A DNA stretch of 5,166 nucleotides. Origin: a bacterium (GTDB taxonomy: Bacteria > Patescibacteriota > Minisyncoccia > Phycocordibacterales > PALSA-1337). The DNA lies in NCBI GenBank assembly GCA_030698965.1, contig JAUYLM010000028.1:1-5166 (forward strand). The letters run 5' to 3'. Below are positions 1 through 5,166 of the stretch, one piece after another. The position numbers and the translations under genes were made by a program. Every line of letters starts with the position of its first letter. Position 1 is the first letter of the stretch. Under the pieces are notes generated by a model that had not been told where the DNA came from, ran no database searches, and saw only the letters and a list, made by a program, of their open reading frames with translations.

Positions 1-245
1 CTAGGCGAAGCGGAAACAGTAGGAGTTGGTGAAGCAGTAACTTTAGGAGCCACTGTTACTGAGGGGGTTGGTGAAGATGATGGTGAAGAAGAAATAGAAG
101 GAGTTGGGGTAGATGAAATAGTAGGAGAAGGACTCTGTGTAGTCATTGGACTCGCAATAGGACTCTTTGTTGGCACAAGCCTAGGAACAGGAAGAGAAGA
201 AACGTATGGAGTAGGAGAAGGGGCGAGTTTGGAAGGAGGGAGGGG
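1..245 (-). repeat. Low-complexity Ser/Pro/Thr-coding region
   Basis: This stretch encodes residues 153-233 of the PGBD protein, dominated by Ser, Pro and Thr in short units such as SPTP, SPSPT and STPTPS. At DNA level the plus strand is purine-rich with recurring words (GGAGTTGG at 22-29 and 100-107; TAGGAGAAGG twice). The same GGAGTTGG word recurs at 4931-4938 in the small exported gene, again encoding Pro-Thr-Pro. It is an imprecise repeat, best explained as an extracellular linker with limited codon choice, and it is a likely site of length variation or assembly error. Confidence 0.7.
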
Positions 246-701
246 GGAAATGGCGTCGATGATTTTGTTTGCGACCGTTTCCATGGTCCTGGAAAAAATA
301 TTCAACAAAGTGAGGGGTTTTTCTTCTGATTGCACAACAGGACTCGGACTAGGTGAAGTTATGGCTGATAATTCACATGTTAAATAAAATATCTTCTCTT
401 TTGTCTTATGTCCGACAACCGCATCCAGCCATGGATTTTTGCTATCAGTGGAGATTCCATTCTTTTTTTGAAAATCCAGAACAGCTTTAGCCGTGTTTTT
501 GCCGTAATAGCCTGAAACTTCTCCTGTGTAATTGCCATTATCTATTAGAAATTTCTGAAGCTTTGACACTTCCCCATCTGTAGTTGAATCTTCTGACTGC
601 ATCCTCAGGATATTATTAAAAATAATACAGCCGGAATCAGCCAGCATAATGGATGGCAAGGATAATATGGATATAAGAATTATAAAAAAGAATCTTTTCA
701 T
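1..701 (-). CDS. Exported peptidoglycan-binding (PGBD) protein with Ser/Pro/Thr-rich tail, 3' end outside window
   Basis: Reading leftwards from ATG at 701, the frame stays open for 233 codons to the window edge, so the C-terminus is missing. Residues 1-21 form a signal peptide (MKRFFFIILI..., then a likely cleavage after IMLA). Residues 44-105 match the PG_binding_1 pattern: LQKFL, then TGEVSGYYGKNTAKAVLDFQ, then VGHKT. Cys25 and Cys109 bracket the domain and could form a disulfide, an arrangement I know from CPR exported proteins. A helix-like stretch (130-151, LTLLNIFSRTMETVANKII) follows, then a Ser/Pro/Thr-rich tail from 153 that may span or decorate the wall. The expected role is non-covalent binding to peptidoglycan outside the membrane; whether a catalytic domain follows cannot be seen. 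The start is fixed by the ATGA overlap with the protease stop and by the signal peptide. No Shine-Dalgarno is visible, so translation is probably coupled. C25 is not in a lipobox, so a lipoprotein is unlikely. Confidence 0.88.
   Translation of the reverse strand, partial: MKRFFFIILISILSLPSIMLADSGCIIFNNILRMQSEDSTTDGEVSKLQKFLIDNGNYTGEVSGYYGKNTAKAVLDFQKKNGISTDSKNPWLDAVVGHKTKEKIFYLTCELSAITSPSPSPVVQSEEKPLTLLNIFSRTMETVANKIIDAISPLPPSKLAPSPTPYVSSLPVPRLVPTKSPIASPMTTQSPSPTISSTPTPSISSSPSSSPTPSVTVAPKVTASPTPTVSASP
698..701 (-). promoter_or_regulatory. ATGA stop/start overlap (translational coupling)
   Basis: On the minus strand the four bases ATGA contain the TGA stop of the metalloprotease (700-698) and the ATG start of the PGBD protein (701-699). 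The sequence just upstream of the ATG (about 702-720) has no clear Shine-Dalgarno, so reinitiation by ribosomes finishing the protease is the likely way the second gene is translated. This ties the output of the two exported proteins together. Confidence 0.8.
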
Positions 702-3700
702 CTTAGTTTAAAAAAGGACTTAAATGCGTTCAAAATTAAGGCTCCTTGGGTAGATTTAGTCGAAAGCAGTTCCATATAATAGATATTGCTTAATCCCTCC
801 TTATTAGCGACCTGTACCATTATATACCCAGGATCCAGTTTATAATCATTGAGATCAAATGTAATGCTGTCCACATCACCATCACTTTTCGGCATTACCT
901 TGGTACCAAATTTATTTATATACATATCCATTTCATCAATTCCAAAACGCACTCCCTTGATAGTGACTGGCTTATTAATATAGGCAGGTTTAGTAGACCC
1001 TTGGATATATGGTGAAGTCTCTCCGACGATGACGACTGGATTAGAGGAATTATCCGGGGCTATTTTATAACCTTCATAGTTCCTTCCGTACGCAAGGCCT
1101 GAAATCTTGGAGGCATATGAGCCCGCAAACATTATTTTTATGTTAAACCTAGTCGTCAGATCAAATGTAGCGCTTGCTCCTTTCTTTACCCTATAAAAAC
1201 TCCCTATTTTTAAAGCATTGGAACTATATTTAACGTCGCCAAAAGCCCAGCCATCTAAAGTGCTCACGGCGTAAGCGGAGAAGGCATTTTTATCTGGGAT
1301 TACCAGCTCAGCATATCTGGGTGCGATGACCATTACTTTAGTCTTCGAAACAAGCGATGATTCTTTCTGATCACTGTCGTACTCAACAGCAAGATCGCTA
1401 CTAAGTATCTCCATACTCGGCTCATTCTTTTCTGTAATCATGAATTTCCCGCTATCAGAATGCAACTTTGGATTATTCGCGTCAGAAATGCGGATAATGA
1501 ATATATCATCCCGGTCAAGATCAATATATTCAGGAACTTGCCATTTATGTTCGCCAAAAACATTGGGATTTATCACCCCGATTCTGTCGACAATCTTGTT
1601 TCCCTTGAAGTTCATCAGGTCTATCTGCATCTCAAGTACTCCCTCCGCCTTGTATTTAATAATATATGATTTGCCTTTCTCCATAACATCATCAAATGTA
1701 GGGGAGGTTATGTCTATTTTTGACACGTCGTTTGGATTCTTTGCTGGAAAATAAAAAAAATCGGTTGTACCATTCTCGGTCTGCACATAGACGTAATAGT
1801 TACCGGAAAGTGCGGGATAATCACAGATAGTTTCTTTTCCATTCCACACGCATAAAGTTTCTGGCATTCTAATGATAAGAGTTTGTTCACCCTGCCTTGT
1901 CCCAACCATAGTTACAGGAAAAACCGTTTCAAAATATGAGTGATGCCATTCACCATTTTGGTGAATCCCAAATACGACTCTGTTTTCACTTGTAAAATCA
2001 GTACCTACAATTATTATATCCCTTCCTATTTCCGCCGGAGATGGATCAATGGAAATTATTTTTGGCTTAGGAATAACCTCGACTCTTGACGAGCCTTTCG
2101 CGGTTTTACCGGACGCTAGATTTTTTACTTCATAATTCAGCGTATAAATCCCCGGCGAGGCAGATGGGGGAATAACTAATACAGTACTAGCATATGCCTG
2201 TTCGCGAGGAGAAATCATGTTCACGATTTGGTCAGAATTCTGAGGATATTCAATCCAGCCCTCAGGAAGATCTGTCAGTACTATTACAAAACCCGAGGGA
2301 GGTAGGCAGACTGGATCATCATTGGCAAATTCTGTACCTATGCCTACAGTAGAATCTAGGGTAAGCTTTGGAATATATTCTTGCTGATTTTTTATTATTC
2401 TAGGAGGTTTAGAATTGCATACTGGCTTAGTTATTTCAACATGAAATTTGACCTCATCCTCGTGGTGCGCAACAGAACCAATGGTAACTCCGGAGGAATA
2501 CGGTGTAAAATCTTCATCGCCCTGTATAAGACCCACCCTATTCCACGCATTGGGTGCCATGTCTATTAATTCAACAGCTGTTTCTGTTAATTTTGACGGT
2601 CGTTCCGGAATGTTTAGTAATAGTGAATTGTTCTGGCCGGCTGCGACGTCTCCATGGACTTGGTTTGTAAGGTTCGCTCTTGTTTCCAGATACATGACTG
2701 ACAATGGCCCAATTTTAGGGTTAACGACTTTGGCAGCCTTGATCCCAGTACCGCTTTCCAAAGGTGAGATAATATAATCACCGGAGGAATTAATGTTCAG
2801 GAAATCGGAGGAAGTGAGCCAATTTAATTGTTCTTTATAAAAAACATTGAAATCGCCAGAACCATATCCCATCATGTCAAAGTAATTGCCATACTCCTGG
2901 TGTGTACATGATTCATTCTCGTCACAAGAGAGAAAGTTGGCATGAAAGACTCCAAGCGCATGACCAATTTCATGCGCCAAGGTCTTCGAAAGAGTGCCGG
3001 AATCAAGGCTAAAACGAATATCTGACCAGCCGACCCATGATTGGGATAGATTGTATATTTTACCATCAATCTCATATTCTCCCCTCCCAACACCGGAACA
3101 CCTGCCGTTCGGAGGGATGAATAAGACCCGGTCAAAATTGGCTAGATTTATATTCTGAAGCTTAATTTCATTAATAATATCAGGATCACTTATACTGACA
3201 CCACTGGTGCACCCTTCCGCTACCCGATTGACTCTTATTTTATATACTTTCCCTGTAAACCAGGCCTTGCTATATGATTGAGAAGAGAAATACTTTTGGA
3301 ATTGTCCTTCTGGAGAAAGGATGACTTTTTTAGCATCATCAATTGTTATAGGACTGACCGCACCTGTCATTTCTGTTATCAAAACTAACAACTTTTGATT
3401 GCCCACTGCATCTCTCGAACCTTGTCCAGCCAATGGTATCAGCGATGGGTCTCCCTGGGCCAACACCATAATATTATCCAATGTGTAAGCATCTGCCCTA
3501 GCCTTTCCTTGTTTCTTGGGGGCAACCTCCGTCGGGCTAAATATTTTATATTTCTGATTGGGTGCAACTAGAGTGTATTCAAACCTTGAATTACGATTAT
3601 TATTGAAATCATCTATGTGTCGTACATCAAGATTGCCGTTTATAATGCCCCTTCTCTCTATATTTTTTTGAGCTTGTGGTGTCAGCTGAGATAATATTTT

Positions 3701-3997
3701 TTTGTCCAGCCTTACCTTTAAAAATTGACCTGCATTTTTTTGAGCCAAATCTTTCATTAAAATTTTTCTTTCCTGAGATATAGGTATATCCCTGGGATCG
3801 TCTTTTAACTGTGCCAGCTGTTCATTCTTTATAAGGATTTTTTGTGTCAAAAATGCAACTTCATCATTTACAGCCGACCTGGATTCTGGCACGGGAATGT
3901 ATATTGAGGAGGGAGAAGGAGATTGCGCAAATACCGGCGATGAGAAAATAATGAGAACTCCTGATAGAGCGAGTATGAGTCGATATCGAATTTTCAT
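698..3997 (-). CDS. Secreted multidomain zinc metalloprotease (M11 gametolysin/M6-like metzincin) with Ig-like and IPT/TIG domains
   Basis: Predicted extracellular endopeptidase of 1,099 residues. Residues 1-24 are a signal peptide ending VFA, followed by a QSPSPSS linker. Residues about 118-182 resemble the small beta domain preceding bacterial M11-like catalytic domains. The catalytic domain spans about 200-525: zinc motif HEIGHALGVFH (His342, Glu343, His346, His352), then a Met-turn YFDMMGYG (373-379) followed by FNVFYKEQLNWL, typical of M11/M6-like enzymes. Then come a NEW3-like beta domain (about 530-643), IPT/TIG-like (644-750), Kre9/KNH-like (760-855, starting ITSPTFDDVMEKGKSY), an unassigned beta region (860-990) and a second IPT/TIG-like domain (994-1077). 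The eight cysteines (263, 300, 358, 364, 527, 563, 716, 725) could all pair, as expected outside the cell. There is no Cys in the N-terminal region, so no cysteine-switch. It is first in a leftward operon with the PGBD gene. The substrate is unknown; the family call is strong, the exact MEROPS family less so. Confidence 0.9.
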   Translation of the reverse strand: MKIRYRLILALSGVLIIFSSPVFAQSPSPSSIYIPVPESRSAVNDEVAFLTQKILIKNEQLAQLKDDPRDIPISQERKILMKDLAQKNAGQFLKVRLDKKILSQLTPQAQKNIERRGIINGNLDVRHIDDFNNNRNSRFEYTLVAPNQKYKIFSPTEVAPKKQGKARADAYTLDNIMVLAQGDPSLIPLAGQGSRDAVGNQKLLVLITEMTGAVSPITIDDAKKVILSPEGQFQKYFSSQSYSKAWFTGKVYKIRVNRVAEGCTSGVSISDPDIINEIKLQNINLANFDRVLFIPPNGRCSGVGRGEYEIDGKIYNLSQSWVGWSDIRFSLDSGTLSKTLAHEIGHALGVFHANFLSCDENESCTHQEYGNYFDMMGYGSGDFNVFYKEQLNWLTSSDFLNINSSGDYIISPLESGTGIKAAKVVNPKIGPLSVMYLETRANLTNQVHGDVAAGQNNSLLLNIPERPSKLTETAVELIDMAPNAWNRVGLIQGDEDFTPYSSGVTIGSVAHHEDEVKFHVEITKPVCNSKPPRIIKNQQEYIPKLTLDSTVGIGTEFANDDPVCLPPSGFVIVLTDLPEGWIEYPQNSDQIVNMISPREQAYASTVLVIPPSASPGIYTLNYEVKNLASGKTAKGSSRVEVIPKPKIISIDPSPAEIGRDIIIVGTDFTSENRVVFGIHQNGEWHHSYFETVFPVTMVGTRQGEQTLIIRMPETLCVWNGKETICDYPALSGNYYVYVQTENGTTDFFYFPAKNPNDVSKIDITSPTFDDVMEKGKSYIIKYKAEGVLEMQIDLMNFKGNKIVDRIGVINPNVFGEHKWQVPEYIDLDRDDIFIIRISDANNPKLHSDSGKFMITEKNEPSMEILSSDLAVEYDSDQKESSLVSKTKVMVIAPRYAELVIPDKNAFSAYAVSTLDGWAFGDVKYSSNALKIGSFYRVKKGASATFDLTTRFNIKIMFAGSYASKISGLAYGRNYEGYKIAPDNSSNPVVIVGETSPYIQGSTKPAYINKPVTIKGVRFGIDEMDMYINKFGTKVMPKSDGDVDSITFDLNDYKLDPGYIMVQVANKEGLSNIYYMELLSTKSTQGALILNAFKSFFKLR

Positions 3998-4000
3998 GAT

Positions 4001-4005
4001 TCCTT
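4001..4005 (-). promoter_or_regulatory. Possible ribosome binding site of the metalloprotease gene (AAGGA)
   Basis: AAGGA lies on the minus strand with only three bases (ATC) before the ATG at 3997. It matches a Shine-Dalgarno core, but the spacing is shorter than usual, and the predicted transcript start (about 4000-4001) would leave the motif outside or at the very end of the mRNA. It serves translation only if transcription starts further upstream than the TATAAT implies. Confidence 0.35.
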
Positions 4006-4006
4006 A

Positions 4007-4035
4007 ATTATAGACCAGATGGTACACTCTGTATA
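4007..4035 (-). promoter_or_regulatory. Sigma-70-type promoter for the metalloprotease/PGBD operon
   Basis: On the minus strand a perfect TATAAT -10 box (4012-4007) is preceded, after a 17-bp spacer, by TATACA (4035-4030), matching TTGACA at four of six positions. Transcription would start near 4000-4001, three or four bases before the ATG at 3997, making the mRNA almost leaderless. The -35 element lies within the right arm of the inverted repeat at 4019-4039, so a protein bound there could block it. Box quality and position support the call; no transcript data are available. Confidence 0.6.
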
Positions 4036-4039
4036 CCAT
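4019..4039. promoter_or_regulatory. 9-bp inverted repeat between the divergent genes (candidate operator)
   Basis: ATGGTACAC (4019-4027), spacer TCT, and GTATACCAT (4031-4039) form an inverted repeat matching at eight of nine positions. It fills half of the 40-bp divergent intergenic region, covers the -35 of the leftward promoter, and reaches into the start codon of the rightward gene (4038-4040). The dyad symmetry and position suit a dimeric regulator acting on both genes. Chance symmetry in a short AT-rich region is the main alternative. No regulator gene is present in the window. Confidence 0.4.
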
Positions 4040-4814
4040 GTTTTCCTCTTTGAAATTTTTTATAAAAATGACAATTTATGCGCTCGCCCTTATCGGCCTC
4101 ATCCTCGTAGCCGGCTACCTCGCCGTGAAGTTTGGATTCACCAATACAAAAGGCATTATCGACAATCAACGAGAATATTTCCAAGACGAAATGTCTTCAT
4201 CCGATACATGGAGGAAGACTGAAGAGTGGAATGTCTTGAAGGAAGCGATTCTGAAAGACCGCGATAGCCTTGACAAAGCCTCTCTAGATTCTGGAATAAA
4301 AGCCAGAATGATCGTTGCCCCACTGGTAGTAGAACAGCTTCGCCTTTATCACTCAGAAAGAGAAATATTCAAAAGCATTTTTGCTCCGCTCAGGATATTG
4401 GGCAATCAAAGCCAGTTCTCCTGGGGAGTAATGGGAATAAAGCAGGAGACAGCAAGGCAAATAGAGAGAAATATGAAAAATGACGAAAATATCCTGGAAT
4501 TCACCACAGATAATTCAGATAAAGAGCGCTTCACTCGTCTGACAGATGAGAAAGACCGTTATTATTCATACCTTTATGCAGGCTTGATGATGAAGCAGAT
4601 TCAGACACAATGGGCAAAAGCCGGTTTTCCAATAGAAAACAGACCGGATATCATTGCCACGCTTTTCAATATAGGCTTTGAAAATTCAAATCCTCATGCC
4701 AATCCCCTGTCTGGAGGATCGAGGATAGAGATAAGTGGAATCGAGTACAGCTTTGGTAGCCTTGCAAAAAGTTTTTACGATTCACAGGAATTACGTGAGG
4801 AGTTTCCTATCTAA
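4038..4814 (+). CDS. Membrane-anchored protein with lysozyme-like/lytic-transglycosylase-like C-terminal half (CPR-type conserved hypothetical)
   Basis: 258 residues. The N-terminus (MFSSLKFFIK) is positively charged and followed by one hydrophobic segment (12-30), so an uncleaved signal anchor with the rest outside is expected. Residues 40-85 are charged and probably helical. The conserved-looking part is 90-258: VVEQLRLY with Glu99 where such folds place a catalytic acid, then SQFSWGVMGIKQETARQIE (125-143), RYYSYLYAGLMMKQI (174-188) and RPDIIATLFNIGF (202-214). The order Glu / G-x-MGIK-x-x-TA / Y-x-x-GLMMKQI / ATLFNIG mirrors lytic transglycosylases (Glu, GxMQ, NI..G.YL, AYNAG), suggesting action on peptidoglycan, but this is resemblance, not a confirmed family. 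I recall similar uncharacterised proteins in CPR genomes. M1 was preferred to Met11 because it supplies the basic residues before the membrane segment. No Shine-Dalgarno is seen; TATAGA at 4009-4014 is only a weak -10. It is divergent from the protease. Confidence 0.82.
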   Translation: MFSSLKFFIKMTIYALALIGLILVAGYLAVKFGFTNTKGIIDNQREYFQDEMSSSDTWRKTEEWNVLKEAILKDRDSLDKASLDSGIKARMIVAPLVVEQLRLYHSEREIFKSIFAPLRILGNQSQFSWGVMGIKQETARQIERNMKNDENILEFTTDNSDKERFTRLTDEKDRYYSYLYAGLMMKQIQTQWAKAGFPIENRPDIIATLFNIGFENSNPHANPLSGGSRIEISGIEYSFGSLAKSFYDSQELREEFPI

Positions 4815-5094
4815 ACAGACCATCAAGCATATCCCCAATAGCATAGAATACGGAAGCGATCAGTCCCCTGTTCCCTGCTGTTCCCCGGCTTACTCCTGAC
4901 CCCGATGGTTCTACTGACGCGGAGGATGAAGGAGTTGGAGATGGAGATACAGTTAGAGATTCCGATGGAGATATTGAAGCCTAAGGGCTTGAGCTCACCG
5001 CAGGAGTTCCTTGGGACGCCACAGCATACGGCATCGCCAACATTGAGCCTATGAGTAGTAAAATGATACCGAGTATGTGATGTATTTTGTGCAT
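4807..5094 (-). pseudogene. Small exported Ser/Pro/Thr-rich protein gene interrupted by an in-frame TAG
   Basis: From ATG at 5094 the frame encodes a clear signal peptide (MHKIHHILGIILLLIGSMLA..., likely cleavage after AVA at residue 26) and then SQGTPAVSSSP, where TAG at 4983-4981 stops it at 37 residues. The same frame continues for 57 codons with matching character: a Ser/Pro/Thr linker (39-64, e.g. SPSPTPSSS), a Gly-rich stretch (65-77), and a hydrophobic C-terminal helix (78-95, LIASVFYAIGDMLDGLFR), ending at TAG 4809-4807. Composition is continuous across the stop, so the intact product was probably 95 residues. One base change would restore a sense codon, for example Ser TCG. The 3' end overlaps the convergent gene by 8 bp. 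A TATAAT lies 16 bp upstream of the ATG; there is no Shine-Dalgarno. It could be a recent nonsense mutation, a sequencing error, or a functional 37-residue peptide. I recognise no family. Confidence 0.68.
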
Positions 5095-5110
5095 AGTTAG
5101 TATGTAGATA

Positions 5111-5139
5111 ATTATAATGTTGCGCATTGCAGAGGGGAA
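5111..5139 (-). promoter_or_regulatory. Possible promoter of the small exported gene
   Basis: A perfect TATAAT (5116-5111, minus strand) sits 16 bases before the ATG at 5094. With a 17-bp spacer the -35 would be TTCCCC (5139-5134), only three of six matches, so the call rests on the -10 box. The predicted leader is about 8-10 bases and has no Shine-Dalgarno. The rest of 5095-5166 shows no other gene, although the small gene's frame stays open to the right edge. Confidence 0.4.
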
Positions 5140-5166
5140 GTGCCGAGGGCGAGAATTTGCTTGCGG

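Noticed and set aside
1..360. CRISPR-like or tandem repeat array
   Set aside because: The repeating words are short and irregular and read as a continuous Ser/Pro/Thr linker in frame; there are no spacers or conserved repeat unit.
698..700. UGA recoded as glycine (genetic code 25), so the protease would read through its stop
   Set aside because: No in-frame TGA occurs inside the long frames, and the TGA coincides with an ATGA overlap to a gene with its own signal peptide.
1440..1754. Plus-strand open frame of about 100 codons inside the protease gene
   Set aside because: Antisense to a strongly supported coding frame, with no recognisable domain or ribosome binding site; the same applies to 2448-2777, 2381-2569 and 1460-1669.
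2872..3135. Second minus-strand frame within the protease catalytic region
   Set aside because: It overlaps the zinc-motif region of the real frame and shows no protein-like pattern; a shadow frame.
4068..4070. Met11 as the true start of the membrane-anchored protein
   Set aside because: It would remove both lysines before the hydrophobic segment and has no better ribosome binding site than the ATG at 4038.
4019..4222. Alternative plus-strand frame starting at the left arm of the inverted repeat
   Set aside because: The basic Arg/Pro-rich product lacks a plausible fold, while the overlapping 258-codon frame has a membrane anchor and conserved-looking motifs.
4868..4885. Direct repeat of CTGTTCCC, period 10
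   Set aside because: Two copies only, inside a Gly-rich coding stretch; the period is not a multiple of three, so it has no protein-level meaning and is probably chance.
5092..5127. Earlier in-frame start for the small exported gene at 5127 (MRNIIIIYILTMHK...)
   Set aside because: It would place a second hydrophobic stretch before a complete signal peptide, and the TATAAT box lies between this ATG and 5094, so transcription from it would miss the earlier start.
5149..5164. Hairpin GCGAG-loop-CTTGC near the right edge as a terminator
   Set aside because: Only five pairs including a G-T, with no T-run following before the window ends.

Overview
The window looks like part of a small-genome, Patescibacteria/CPR-type bacterium. 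This is an inference from gene style: exported proteins with Ser/Pro/Thr-rich linkers, a peptidoglycan-binding (PGBD) domain flanked by two cysteines, a 258-residue membrane-anchored protein of a kind I associate with CPR genomes, and very tight gene packing. No rRNA, tRNA or other phylogenetic marker is present to confirm it. The genetic code appears standard: the reading frames end in TGA, TAA and TAG, and no in-frame TGA occurs inside the roughly 1,600 codons of the three intact frames.

Layout. Bases 1-701 (minus strand) hold the 5' portion of a gene for an exported protein with a PGBD domain and a long Ser/Pro/Thr tail that runs off the left edge. Bases 698-3997 (minus) encode a 1,099-residue exported zinc metalloprotease of the M11/M6-like metzincin type, with a string of Ig-like and IPT/TIG-like domains. 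Its stop codon overlaps the start of the PGBD gene (ATGA), so the two form an operon transcribed leftwards. A 40-bp divergent intergenic region (3998-4037) carries a good promoter for that operon and a 9-bp inverted repeat. Bases 4038-4814 (plus) encode a membrane-anchored protein whose C-terminal half resembles lysozyme-like/lytic-transglycosylase folds. Bases 4807-5094 (minus), overlapping that gene tail-to-tail by 8 bp, hold a small exported Ser/Pro/Thr-rich protein gene interrupted by an in-frame TAG at codon 38. The last 72 bases (5095-5166) contain only its probable promoter.

How it fits together. All four products carry an export signal or membrane anchor, so this is a cell-surface or secretion locus: a large secreted protease, a coupled wall-binding protein, a possible wall-remodelling protein, and a small exported linker-like protein. 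A role in surface processing or contact with a host or prey cell is plausible for such an organism, but the sequence does not prove it. The most distinctive observations are the amber-interrupted small gene, the protease/wall-binder coupling, and the compact divergent control region, where the predicted transcript start lies almost on the protease start codon.
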